Origin: CAWDPQ01 sp963804245
GTDB taxonomy: Bacteria > Acidobacteriota > Vicinamibacteria > Vicinamibacterales > 2-12-FULL-66-21
DNA length: 64,000 bases
Direction of reading: 5' to 3'
NCBI GenBank assembly: GCA_963804245.1
Contig: CAWDPQ010000003.1
Location: 62,001-126,000 of the forward strand
Numbering within the stretch: position 1 is the stretch's first letter; each line of letters begins with the position of its first letter. The translations under genes were made by a program, and so were the position numbers. Positions 1 through 8,565 of the stretch are shown piece by piece. The notes below the pieces were generated by a model, which was not told where the DNA came from, ran no database searches, and saw only the letters and a program-made list of their open reading frames with translations.

Positions 1-2
1 AT

Positions 3-2015
3 TTCGTGCTGCCCGAGAAGGCAGCGTCCTCGGGCCCACCGATTTTGATTCGATCCGACGCTCCGGACTCCGCGTTACCGCCCGCCGACACCCGACTTGT
101 TCCCCATGGATACGCGGGAGGTAATACCGCCCTGAGCTCGCTGGCCCGGCTGCGCGGCCGCGGCGGGATCTGGAAGACAACCCCGGTGTTGAAGGCTGCG
201 CCGCGCGCGCATCACTTTCGACTGCAGTTCCTGGACATCGACGGGATCGTCCAGAATGGGTGGTACACGCTGCTCGAGCTTGGAACGAACAGCGACGAGC
301 AGCCTACGGCGGATTCCACGCCATACGCGATCGTCTTCGACCGCGTCTTCGTCCACGGGCACCCGACCAAGGGGCAACAGCGCTGCATCTCGATGAACGG
401 GCGCGATCTGGAGGTGCGCAACAGCTACGTTACGGACTGCTCGAGTTTTGCCGTCGACTCGCAGGCGATTGGGGCGTTCAACGCTCCCGGACCGCTCAAG
501 ATCATCAACAACTACCTGGAGGCGGCAACCGAGAACGTGATGCTGGGCGGAGCCGATCCGCGGATCAATGGTCTCGTACAAAGCGACGTCGAAATCCGGC
601 GCAACCATTTCTTCAAGCCGGCGGCCTGGCGCAATCCCATCATGGCGCCGCCGTCCACGCCGTCGGCGAGCGTCGCCGGTTCCGGCACCGGCAACCTGCA
701 GCCGGGGACGTACTATTTCAAGGTCGTTGCCGTTCTCGAATCGGGCGGCGACATCGCGTTGTCCGCGCCATCGGGGGAGGCCTCGGTGAATATCGGCAAC
801 AGCGATGCTGGGGTCGTCTTGAACTGGAGTGCCGTCGCCGGCGCCGATCGATATCGGGTGTATCTCGGCACCTGGCCGGGCGGTCAGGATCGCTACATCG
901 AGACCTCGGGCTCCGATACGCAGCTCGTGTATCGCGCCGAAGGGGAGGTGTGGGAGGGTCCGCCGACCTCGGGCCAGCGTTGGAACGTCAAGAACCTGCT
1001 GGAGCTGAAGAACGCCCAGCGGGTGCTCATCGACGGCAATGTTTTCGAATATCTGTGGCCGGCATCTCAGAGCGGATACGCCATCCTGTTCAGTCCGCGC
1101 AACGATGAGGGGCGGGCGCCGTGGTCGGCCGTCCGGGACGTGACGTTTTCGAACAACATCGTGCGCCACACGAGTGGCGGTATCAACATCCTCGGCCAGG
1201 ACTACCTGCAGGTCAGCGAGCGAACCGAACGAATCACCATTCGAAACAATCTGTTCTACGACCTCTCGTTCGACTGGGGCGGACACTCCCACGCGCTCCT
1301 GATAACCGGCTCGCCCCTGGGCGTCAAGGTCGATCACAACACCATCTTCCACGAGGGGATGGTGATGCTCGCCGACAACGGCGCCACCTCGGGTTTCGAA
1401 TTCACCAACAACGTTGCGCCGCACAACGAGTTCGGCTTTTTCGGTTCCGGCGCGGGAGCCGGCAATTCCGCGTTGGCGGTCTATTTCCCTGACGCGGTGT
1501 TCCGCCGAAATGCGCTCGGCGGGGGACCAGTCTCGCAATACCCGCCGGACAACCTGTTTCCCGACAACTCGACATTCAACGCGCAGTTCGTCAACGTTGG
1601 CGCGGACGATTACCGACTGGTCGCGGGCAGCCTGTTCCGTGGCGCCGGCACGGATGGCAAAGACCTGGGCGTCGACTTCACCGCGCTGAATGCCGCGCAG
1701 ACGTCGGTCGGCGCGAGTGGGCCCGTCACGCCGGATCCCGATCCGGGCGGCGGCGGTGGAGGCGGTGGTGGCGGCGGCGGGGTGGTGGTGGTGGACCTAC
1801 GCCGTACCCGTCGACACTGGTCGCGCTCCCGGGCACCATCCAGGCCGAGAACTTCGATAACGGCGGCGCCTCGGTGGGCTACTCCGACACGACCTCCGGG
1901 AACTCCGGCGGGGAATATCGATCGACCGATGTCGACGTCGAAGCTACCGGTGACACCGGTGGCGGCCACAACGTGGGCTGGGCCCTCGCCGGCGAGTGGC
2001 TCAGTTACTCGGTAA
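3..2015 (+). CDS. Secreted right-handed beta-helix protein with inserted FN3-like domain (5' partial, frameshifted 3' end)
   Basis: The reading frame is already open at the first bases and aligns from residue 1 with about position 65 of the two paralogues at 6875 and 8566, so the signal peptide lies outside the window. Conserved blocks shared with the paralogues include NYLEAA.ENVM.GGAD, VKNL.ELK.A.R and GYAILF.RND. Between about 650 and 975 there is an extra segment absent from both paralogues (PGTYYFKVVAV ... ADRYRVYLGT) that looks like a fibronectin type III fold. After about residue 575 the frame enters a glycine-rich linker and then turns to Arg-rich nonsense, while CBM6 sequence continues in another frame; the two pieces are best read as one protein of about 1,120 residues. 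The likely role is binding or cleaving a polysaccharide at the cell surface; the catalytic chemistry cannot be told from sequence. Confidence 0.75.
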   Translation, partial: FVLPEKAASSGPPILIRSDAPDSALPPADTRLVPHGYAGGNTALSSLARLRGRGGIWKTTPVLKAAPRAHHFRLQFLDIDGIVQNGWYTLLELGTNSDEQPTADSTPYAIVFDRVFVHGHPTKGQQRCISMNGRDLEVRNSYVTDCSSFAVDSQAIGAFNAPGPLKIINNYLEAATENVMLGGADPRINGLVQSDVEIRRNHFFKPAAWRNPIMAPPSTPSASVAGSGTGNLQPGTYYFKVVAVLESGGDIALSAPSGEASVNIGNSDAGVVLNWSAVAGADRYRVYLGTWPGGQDRYIETSGSDTQLVYRAEGEVWEGPPTSGQRWNVKNLLELKNAQRVLIDGNVFEYLWPASQSGYAILFSPRNDEGRAPWSAVRDVTFSNNIVRHTSGGINILGQDYLQVSERTERITIRNNLFYDLSFDWGGHSHALLITGSPLGVKVDHNTIFHEGMVMLADNGATSGFEFTNNVAPHNEFGFFGSGAGAGNSALAVYFPDAVFRRNALGGGPVSQYPPDNLFPDNSTFNAQFVNVGADDYRLVAGSLFRGAGTDGKDLGVDFTALNAAQTSVGASGPVTPDPDPGGGGGGGGGGGGVVVVDLRRTRRHWSRSRAPSRPRTSITAAPRWATPTRPPGTPAGNIDRPMSTSKLPVTPVAATTWAGPSPASGSVTR

Positions 2016-3367
2016 CCGTTGCATCGGCCGGCACCTATGACATCGACGTGCGGGTGGCGTCGCCAGCTGCGGGGGGTACGTTCCACATCGAGGCGAACGA
2101 CGTGAATATCACGGGCCCGCTCACCGTGCCCAGCACGGGTGGCTGGCAGACGTGGACCACCGTTCGCCGGTCCGGAGTGACGCTCGCGGCGGGCACTCAG
2201 CGGTGGCGGCTGGTGCTGGACGCCAACGGCGCGACGGGGGCAGTCGGCAACTTCAACGACATTCGCGTCAACCCGGCGGCCGGTGGCGGATCCGGCGGCG
2301 GGGGCAGCGGGAGCAACTCGCCCTACACCGGGGCACCCGTAGCGCTACCGGGCATCGTTCAGGCCGAGGACTTCGACGCCGGAGAAGGAAGCGGCTATCA
2401 CGATCTCTCCGGCTCCAACGAAGGCGGCGCCTATCGCGACACCGGCGTCGATGTCGAGAGCACCGGCGACGCAGGAGGCGGTCATAGCGTCGGCTGGTTG
2501 TTTGCCGGCGAGTGGCTGAAGTACTCGGTCAACGTCACCGCGGCCGGCACCTACGATCTCGAGGTCAGGGTCGCCTCGAAGGGGGGCGGCGGCACCTTCC
2601 ACCTCGAGATCAACGGCTCGAATGTCACGGGTCCGATCGCCATCGGCGACACGGGCGGGTGGCAGGCGTGGTCGACCGTGCGCAAGACCGGACTCAGCCT
2701 CAACGCGGGGCAGCAGGTGTGGCGCCTCGTCATGGACTCGAACGGTCCGTCAACCGCCGTCGGAAACATCAACTTCCTACGAATCGTGAGCGCCGCCAGC
2801 GCGCCGGCCGGAGGAGATGTGGTGCTCTATTCCAGTGACGTCAGCACGATGCTCGGCAACTGGAGCCGTGTGGGATCGTCGAGCGGCGCCGGCGGACTCA
2901 AGATGCAAAGCACTGACAACGGAGCGTCGAATGTCGAGGCGGCCCTGGCCTCGCCCAGCGACTACTTTGAAGCCCAGTTCGTCCCGCAAGCCAATCGGCC
3001 CTACCGCCTCTGGCTACGCCTGAGGGCCACCGGTGACTCGAAGTTCAACGATTCGGTGTGGGTGCAGTTCTCCGGTGCCGTCGATTCGGGCGGTTCGCCG
3101 CTCTGGCGGACTGGGACCGGATCGGGATTACTGGTGAATCTCGAAGCGTGTGCCGACTGCGGCTCAGCTTCGTGGGGCTGGAGCAGCGCGGCCTGGTGGC
3201 TCAGCGACACGTCGGTTGTCACCTTCCCGTCCACTGCAACCCAGACAATCCGCGTCCAGACCCGCGAAGATGGGCTGGATATCGACCAGATCGTGCTCAG
3301 TCCAGCGACCTATTTCGACCGGGCGCCGGGGGCGCCAGTGGCAGACACAACGGTCGTAGCCAAGTAA
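1802..3367 (+). CDS. CBM6-CBM6 carbohydrate-binding tail (3' part of the preceding gene)
   Basis: This frame opens inside the glycine linker of the preceding gene and reads PYPSTLVALPGTIQAENFD, the standard beginning of a family 6 carbohydrate-binding module. A second module begins near 2335 (VALPGIVQAEDFD), and both carry the GGGH.VGW and GEWL.YSV strands. A third beta-rich domain follows (about 2815-3330), with RLWLRLRA, NLEACADCG and IRVQTREDGLDIDQIVLSP; similar tails occur on secreted glycan-active proteins. An isolated start at 1874 (GTG/ATG-type) would cut into the first module, so an independent gene is unlikely. I infer a one-base slip in the repetitive GGC/GGT linker at about 1750-1800. 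Confidence 0.75.
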   Translation, partial: PYPSTLVALPGTIQAENFDNGGASVGYSDTTSGNSGGEYRSTDVDVEATGDTGGGHNVGWALAGEWLSYSVTVASAGTYDIDVRVASPAAGGTFHIEANDVNITGPLTVPSTGGWQTWTTVRRSGVTLAAGTQRWRLVLDANGATGAVGNFNDIRVNPAAGGGSGGGGSGSNSPYTGAPVALPGIVQAEDFDAGEGSGYHDLSGSNEGGAYRDTGVDVESTGDAGGGHSVGWLFAGEWLKYSVNVTAAGTYDLEVRVASKGGGGTFHLEINGSNVTGPIAIGDTGGWQAWSTVRKTGLSLNAGQQVWRLVMDSNGPSTAVGNINFLRIVSAASAPAGGDVVLYSSDVSTMLGNWSRVGSSSGAGGLKMQSTDNGASNVEAALASPSDYFEAQFVPQANRPYRLWLRLRATGDSKFNDSVWVQFSGAVDSGGSPLWRTGTGSGLLVNLEACADCGSASWGWSSAAWWLSDTSVVTFPSTATQTIRVQTREDGLDIDQIVLSPATYFDRAPGAPVADTTVVAK

Positions 3368-3370
3368 TCG

Positions 3371-3410
3371 AACTGGGGAACTGGGGAACTGGGGAACTGG
3401 GGAACTGGGG
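3371..3410 (+). repeat. GGGGAACT octamer array
   Basis: Five tandem copies of AACTGGGG follow the stop codon directly, and a CCCCAGCTTCCCCAGC stretch lies about 40 bases further on (3435-3460), so the transcript can fold back on itself. The same octamer recurs after the genes ending at 34388, 56869 and 58649. Confidence 0.8.
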
Positions 3411-3463
3411 AGGTGCGGCCGACAGCGACGAGCCATCCCCCAGCTTCCCCAGCTCCCCGGCCG

Positions 3464-3486
3464 TAGGCCGCCCTTAGGGCGGGCGC
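3464..3486. repeat. Small GC-rich hairpin (TAGGCCGCCCTTAGGGCGGGC)
   Basis: Short inverted repeat GCCGCCC/GGGCGGGC with a TTA loop. A longer relative of the same hairpin lies at 53352-53417. It could act as a terminator for the gene upstream. Confidence 0.5.
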
Positions 3487-3506
3487 TCATCAGTTCCCCG
3501 GTTGGG

Positions 3507-3522
3507 AGGCACGTGTATTGCT
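3507..3522 (+). promoter_or_regulatory. Sigma-54 (-24/-12) promoter
   Basis: AGGCAC, five bases, then TTGCT fits the sigma-54 consensus TGGCAC-N5-TTGCW with the required GG-GC spacing. It lies about 70 bases before the ATG at 3594 and faces the bi-domain oxidoreductase/glycosyltransferase operon. Three more sites of this type occur in the window. Confidence 0.7.
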
Positions 3523-3593
3523 GAACTGGATGTCCGCGGAGGGGTTCATCCCTCGAATTACCATGATCGCGCGGAGGCGGACCGTCCAAAGAT

Positions 3594-5765
3594 ATGAAAC
3601 AAGTGCTCCGAAAGGGATTGAAAGACATAGTCGTCGAAGAGGTGCCTGATCCGCTCCTCCAGGCGCATCACGTATTGATTCGGCCTGCGCACTCCTTAAT
3701 AAGCAGCGGAACCGAGACGGCAAGCCTGCACCAGGAAGGCGTCGTGGCTGAGCTTCGCCACAACCCTTCACACCTTCAGAAGATTGCCGCCGCTGTTCGT
3801 TCGACCGGACCGGTTCGTACTTTCTCTGAAGTCAAAGCCAAGTTCAGCGAATACGCCGTGCTCGGTTACTCGGGCGCGGGCAAGGTGGCCCAGGTGCACC
3901 CCAGCGTCACCGACATCGAGGTTGGACAGCCAGTCGCCTTTGGCGGCGAGGGGTCCGGTCACAGCGAGACGGTGCTCGCCGGTCGCAATCTGGTGGTGCC
4001 CGTCCCGGATGGCGTCTCGCTCGAGCATGCGAGCTTCACGACGCTGGGCAGCATTGCCCTCCATGCCGTGAGGACCGCGAACATCGGCCTCGGCGAAACC
4101 GTCGCCGTCATCGGTCTCGGCATCGTCGGGCAGCTCGTCGCGCAATTGGCGCGTCTGCAGGGAGGTACGGTCGTCGGGATCGATCTGAAGCCTGAGCGCA
4201 TCGCGCTCGTGCGAGAGCTCGGGGCCGAGTTCGCCATTGCACCGCAGGCGGCGGCGGAGATTCGCTCGCTCACCAATGGCCGGGGAGCGGACTGCGTGAT
4301 CGTTGCCGCCGCAGCAAAATCCGCCGCGCCCTGTCTTCAGGCGCTCGAGATCTGCGCAGACCGCGGGCGTCTGGTGATTGTCGGCGCGGTACCGATCGAC
4401 TTTCCGTGGCACGACATGTACATGAAAGAGATCAAGCTCTTCATGTCACGCGCCTATGGTCCCGGCAGCTACGATCCGGCGTACGAAAAGCGCGGGCAGG
4501 ACTATCCGGTCTCCTACGTTCGCTGGACGGAAAACCGCAACATGGAGGAGTTCCTCCGCCTGGTGGCTGCCGGCCGTGTCTCGCTGGCTCCGCTCGTGAC
4601 GCACCGGTTCAAGATCGAGGATGCGGCGAGCGCGTACCAGACGATCCTCGAACCCGCGGCGAAGAGTCTCGCGGTCATACTGCAGTACCCGAGCTCGGAC
4701 GATGCCGGGCCCGCACCGTTCGTTCCGCGGCGCCGCGTTGAGGTCGTGCCCAAGGCGCACGGACCGGCGGAACTGCGCATCGCGCTGGTCGGCGCGGGCA
4801 ACCTCGCCCGCTGGGTGCACCTGCCGATCATCGGAAAGACATCCGGCGTGTCGCTTCGCGTCGTTTGTTCGACGAGTGGTGCGCGCGGTCTCAGCTACGC
4901 CAAGCGGTTCGGTGCGAACTATTGCTGCGCGGATTACGACGAGGTGTTACAGGACCGCGACGTCGATCTCGTGTTCATTCTGACGCGCAATCAACACCAT
5001 GCCGCCCAGGCTGCCGCCGCACTGCAGGCAGGAAAGCATGTGTTCGTCGAGAAGCCGATGGCCCTCACTCGAGACGAGTGCCGGATGCTCGAGGACGCGG
5101 TCAGGCAGGCCGGCCGGCAGCTCACCGTGGGATTCAATCGCCGTTACGCGCCGTACTACGTGCAAATGAAGCAGCGCCTTCGCGGCCGAACGACGCCGGT
5201 TGTCATCAGCTGCCGGGTCAATTCGCCTGGCATCTCCGGGGCGTACTGGATGGCCGACCCGGCAATCGGCGGCGCGATCCTCGGTGAAGCGTGTCACTTC
5301 GTCGACTTGATGTATTGGATGCTCGAGTCGGAACCCGTGGCGGTCAGCGCCTTCACGCTGCCCACGGGCCGCCCGCATCCTGTCGGCGAGAACAATCTCG
5401 TGGCGAGTTTCCAGTTCGCCGACGGTTCGATCGGCAACCTCACCTACTGCACGGTTGGCAGCCGCACGTCGGGAGGCGAGCGCGTGGAAGTCTTCGGTGA
5501 GGGGTTTGGCGCGGCCACCGAAGACTTTACCCGCCTCGACGTCCGCGGCAACGTTCGGCGCACGCAGTCGAAGTGGTGGCCGGACAAAGGCTATGCAGGG
5601 CTGGTCGACTCGTTCGTGCAGGCGGTGCGCGCGGGCACGGCGCCACCAGTCAGCGTGCGAGACGGTTCTCGGGCAACGATCGGATGCCTCGAGATGCTCG
5701 AATCGGCGCGCGAGTCGGCTCCACGCCGCTTCATCGTGGAGAGCTCGCTGGAACGGATAGGTTGA
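3594..5765 (+). CDS. Bi-domain oxidoreductase: MDR/alcohol-dehydrogenase-like domain fused to Gfo/Idh/MocA domain
   Basis: 723 residues. The N-terminal half is a medium-chain dehydrogenase fold opening with HSLISSGTETASL and carrying a Rossmann motif VIGLGIVGQLVAQLA near residue 172. The C-terminal half is a Gfo/Idh/MocA dehydrogenase with ALVGAGNLARWVHLP near residue 396 and the family EKPMAL motif near residue 486. Such fusions are recurrent in bacterial exopolysaccharide clusters, where they are thought to oxidise or epimerise sugar nucleotides or glycan precursors; the substrate is unknown. The ATG follows a sigma-54 promoter by about 70 bases. The stop overlaps the next start as ATGA, so the glycosyltransferase downstream is translationally coupled. 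Confidence 0.88.
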   Translation: MKQVLRKGLKDIVVEEVPDPLLQAHHVLIRPAHSLISSGTETASLHQEGVVAELRHNPSHLQKIAAAVRSTGPVRTFSEVKAKFSEYAVLGYSGAGKVAQVHPSVTDIEVGQPVAFGGEGSGHSETVLAGRNLVVPVPDGVSLEHASFTTLGSIALHAVRTANIGLGETVAVIGLGIVGQLVAQLARLQGGTVVGIDLKPERIALVRELGAEFAIAPQAAAEIRSLTNGRGADCVIVAAAAKSAAPCLQALEICADRGRLVIVGAVPIDFPWHDMYMKEIKLFMSRAYGPGSYDPAYEKRGQDYPVSYVRWTENRNMEEFLRLVAAGRVSLAPLVTHRFKIEDAASAYQTILEPAAKSLAVILQYPSSDDAGPAPFVPRRRVEVVPKAHGPAELRIALVGAGNLARWVHLPIIGKTSGVSLRVVCSTSGARGLSYAKRFGANYCCADYDEVLQDRDVDLVFILTRNQHHAAQAAAALQAGKHVFVEKPMALTRDECRMLEDAVRQAGRQLTVGFNRRYAPYYVQMKQRLRGRTTPVVISCRVNSPGISGAYWMADPAIGGAILGEACHFVDLMYWMLESEPVAVSAFTLPTGRPHPVGENNLVASFQFADGSIGNLTYCTVGSRTSGGERVEVFGEGFGAATEDFTRLDVRGNVRRTQSKWWPDKGYAGLVDSFVQAVRAGTAPPVSVRDGSRATIGCLEMLESARESAPRRFIVESSLERIG

Positions 5766-6850
5766 TGACCGTTCTCCAGCTCGGTCCCTACCCTCCACCA
5801 CACGGAGGTGTACAGACGAATCTGGTGGCGATTCGCGAGCGGTTGCGACGCCGTCAGATCGGTGCGCCCGTGATCAATCTGACGAGGCACCGACAGGCCG
5901 CGGCGGACGACGTGTACTATCCGCGATCGGCGTTCGAGGTCGTGCGGCTTCTGTTCACGATACCGGCGAATATCATTCATCTGCACATTGGCGGTCAGCT
6001 CACGCCGCGCCTGCTGGCGCTGATCCTGACGTGCATGCTGGTGCCCGCCCGCCGCGTCGTTCTCACGTTTCACTCCGGCGGCTATCCGAATTGGGAGGAG
6101 AACCGCGAAGTAAGCCGGCGTACGCTGCGTGGATTCATACTCCGCCGGCTCGACGCTGTGATTGCGGTGAACGCTCAAATCGCAGAGATGTTTCGCCGTC
6201 TCGGCGTGGCCGAGGAGCGTGTTCACCTGATCAGCCCGTATTCGCCCGTATCGGTACAGAGCGATCTGCCTCTTCCCAAAGAGCTCGAGACGTTTCGCGA
6301 AACGCACTCGCCTCTGCTCACGACGATTGGACTGCTCGAGCCCGAGTACGATCTGGCGCTTCAGATCACGGCGCTGAGTGAGATCAGGAAGAGACTGCCG
6401 GAGGCGGGATTGGTCATCATTGGATCCGGCAGCCTGGAGGCTGAACTGCGCCGGCTGATCGCGGCGGAGCCTTCCGGGAAACATGTCCTGCTTTGTGGCG
6501 ATGTGCCACACTCGCTGACGGTTCGCGTGCTGTCAAAGAGCGACCTGTTTCTGCGGACCACCCACTATGACGGCGACTCGGTGTCCGTCCGAGAAGCATT
6601 GCAGTTGGGGGTTCCGGTGATCGCCACGGACAACGGCATGCGGCCGCGCGAGGTTCACCTCATTCCGCCCTCTAAAAAGGAGGCGCTCTGCGATGCCGTC
6701 GCGCGAGTCGTTGCCGCCGGCGCCCGCGAAGTCGTTACAGCTGAGTCGCCAGCTGAGCACCTGGACGAGGTACTGGATTTGTATTCGACGTTAGTGGGTC
6801 GCGAACTTGACGTTCGCCGCCCGTCGCTTCCCACCTCATCGGTGCTATAG
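5765..6850 (+). CDS. GT4-family (group 1) glycosyltransferase
   Basis: 361 residues from the ATG that overlaps the previous stop; the open frame reaches back to 5573 but those codons lie inside the oxidoreductase gene. It begins MTVLQLGPYPPPHGGVQTNL, typical of the GT-B N-terminal domain with the glycine-rich loop, and shows a C-terminal donor-site region with SDLFLRTTHYDGDSVSVREAL, the usual E-x7-E-like nucleotide-sugar binding stretch. It probably adds a sugar to the lipid-linked repeat unit on the cytoplasmic side. The acceptor and donor cannot be deduced. It is followed after 24 bases by the beta-helix gene. Confidence 0.88.
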   Translation: MTVLQLGPYPPPHGGVQTNLVAIRERLRRRQIGAPVINLTRHRQAAADDVYYPRSAFEVVRLLFTIPANIIHLHIGGQLTPRLLALILTCMLVPARRVVLTFHSGGYPNWEENREVSRRTLRGFILRRLDAVIAVNAQIAEMFRRLGVAEERVHLISPYSPVSVQSDLPLPKELETFRETHSPLLTTIGLLEPEYDLALQITALSEIRKRLPEAGLVIIGSGSLEAELRRLIAAEPSGKHVLLCGDVPHSLTVRVLSKSDLFLRTTHYDGDSVSVREALQLGVPVIATDNGMRPREVHLIPPSKKEALCDAVARVVAAGAREVVTAESPAEHLDEVLDLYSTLVGRELDVRRPSLPTSSVL

Positions 6851-6874
6851 CGCGCGTCGCCGAAAGGAATCGAA

Positions 6875-8335
6875 TTGCCTGTCATCGTTCTCATACTTCT
6901 TCTTCTCCTGGCGTCCCCCGTGTCGGCGGAGATCAGGCAGGTCCGCAGCGGCGGAGACCTGCAGGCAGCGCTCAGCGCGTCGCAGCCGGGGGACGAGATC
7001 GTGCTCGAAGCCGGTACGCGATTCGTCGGCGGATTCACCCTGCCGGCGAAACCGTTCGGTGCGCTGATCACGATTCGATCGTCGGCGACGCTCCCCGAGC
7101 GCCGATTGACGCCTGCCGACGCCCCGTTACTGCCGATCATCGCTTCCGGCAGTGGCGGTCCCGCGCTGACTGGTGTTGGCGCGTCGCAATGGAAGCTGGA
7201 CGGCCTGCGGTTCGAATCGAATTCCAGTGGCGCCGGCAACATCATCGAACTGCAGGACGTGTCGAACGTCACGTTGGATCGGCTGCTCATCATCGCCGGA
7301 TCTTCCGGTCAGAAGCGGGCGATCATGGGCAATGGGCGGCACGTCACGCTGACGCGCTCGCATATCGCCAACATCTGGACGCGCGGACAGGACTCGCAGG
7401 CGTTCTGCGCCTGGGACGGGGCAGGACCCTACACCGTCACCGACAATTACCTCGAAGCCGCGAGCGAAAACGTGATGTTCGGTGGTGCCGACAGCAAAGC
7501 GGCCGATCGAGTGCCGTCGGACATCGTCGTCGAGCGAAACCACTTTTCGAAGCCGCTCGAGTGGAAGGGGCAGCCACGGACCGTCAAGAATCTGTTCGAG
7601 CTGAAGTCGGCGAAGCGCGTGGCTGTACGCGACAACCTTTTCGAGCGTAATTGGACCGACGCCCAGAATGGCTACGCCATCCTGTTCACGGCGAGAAATG
7701 ATGATGGCGGATCCCCCTGGGCAGCCGTGCAAGACGTGGTGTTCGAGCACAACATCGTGCGCGACGTCGAGAACGGGTTCAACGTGCTCGGTTACGACAG
7801 CTATCAGGCTTCAGGGCGTACGACGCGTGTGACGATCCGAAACAACCTCATAGTTACGGCCGGGACGTTTCTCCAGGCGGGCGGTGAAGTTGGCACCCTC
7901 GTCGTGGACCACAACACCGTCGATCAGGGATACAACTTCGGCATGCTCTACAACGGCGCGGTGTGGCCGTCCGGCATCGACAAGCCACGACTCGCGCAGT
8001 TTGCGGTCGAAGACCTGACCATCACCAACACGCTGGCGAATCACAATGAGTACGGCCTCGTCGGTGAGGAGGCGGGCATTGGGACCCCGGGGCTGACGCA
8101 GCGAACGCGTCATTTCAGATGGACGCACAACGTCCTCGCGGGCGGCGGGGCGCAAAACTACCCAGTCATGACGTGGCGTCCCTCCGTGGAGGAGCATCGC
8201 CGCAACTTCACGTCCGACTACCATCTGATCGGAACCAGCAAGTATCTAAAGGGCGGCAACGACGGCTTGGATCTCGGTGTCGTCTGGATCGCGCGCGCGC
8301 GTGACCGCGATCGCGATCGCAATCCGCGAAAGTGA
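6875..8335 (+). CDS. Secreted right-handed parallel beta-helix protein
   Basis: 486 residues from a TTG start preceded by GAAAGGA. An N-terminal hydrophobic stretch (IVLILLLLLASPVSA) gives a signal peptide cleaved before about residue 20. The body alternates short N/D-rich turns such as VRDNLFERNW and VTIRNNLIV, the hallmark of right-handed parallel beta-helices found in pectate lyases, alginate lyases/epimerases and phage depolymerases. It closely matches the gene at 8566 and the truncated gene at the window start, so the three arose by duplication. Position next to glycosyltransferases suggests trimming or modifying the exported polysaccharide. Which enzyme class it belongs to is not clear. 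The C-terminal end is an R/D-rich repeat (ARARDRDRDRN). Confidence 0.85.
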   Translation: MPVIVLILLLLLASPVSAEIRQVRSGGDLQAALSASQPGDEIVLEAGTRFVGGFTLPAKPFGALITIRSSATLPERRLTPADAPLLPIIASGSGGPALTGVGASQWKLDGLRFESNSSGAGNIIELQDVSNVTLDRLLIIAGSSGQKRAIMGNGRHVTLTRSHIANIWTRGQDSQAFCAWDGAGPYTVTDNYLEAASENVMFGGADSKAADRVPSDIVVERNHFSKPLEWKGQPRTVKNLFELKSAKRVAVRDNLFERNWTDAQNGYAILFTARNDDGGSPWAAVQDVVFEHNIVRDVENGFNVLGYDSYQASGRTTRVTIRNNLIVTAGTFLQAGGEVGTLVVDHNTVDQGYNFGMLYNGAVWPSGIDKPRLAQFAVEDLTITNTLANHNEYGLVGEEAGIGTPGLTQRTRHFRWTHNVLAGGGAQNYPVMTWRPSVEEHRRNFTSDYHLIGTSKYLKGGNDGLDLGVVWIARARDRDRDRNPRK

Positions 8336-8498
8336 GCCGTGAGCGCACACGAAGCTGTTCGCGCTCGAATTCGCGCCAACGACGGTTTTTAATCGCGAGC
8401 GACGATATCGTAAGCGGCCTCTCTCACCGCATGCCGCGAGCTGCGCAAAACAACTCATAAATACCCATCGATCACGGCGCTAATCGATCGCCGTGTCA
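8336..8498. other. Intergenic spacer between the two beta-helix genes
   Basis: No coding sequence is supported here. The stretch is visibly AT-richer than its surroundings (TTTTTAATCGCGAGCG, CAAAACAACTCATAAATACC) and could hold activator binding sites for the sigma-54 promoter that follows it. Confidence 0.5.
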
Positions 8499-8514
8499 GG
8501 GCACCACTCTTGCC
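8499..8514 (+). promoter_or_regulatory. Sigma-54 (-24/-12) promoter
   Basis: GGGCAC, five bases, then TTGCC matches the -24/-12 layout, with an invariant GG and GC twelve bases apart. It lies 52 bases before the TTG start of the secreted beta-helix gene, leaving room for a short leader with the AGAAGGG ribosome site. Confidence 0.7.
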
Positions 8515-8565
8515 ATCCCCTGCGGCGAGCCCACAGTTCTGCGCTCGTATCAGAAGGGATATCCA

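Noticed and set aside
75..1538. 487-codon open frame opposite the first beta-helix gene
   Set aside because: No recognisable domain and high Arg/Val content; the plus strand is clearly conserved between paralogues.
3371..3410. Octamer array as CRISPR or as coding sequence
   Set aside because: No spacers, and frames through it lack conserved residues; similar arrays appear at several gene ends.
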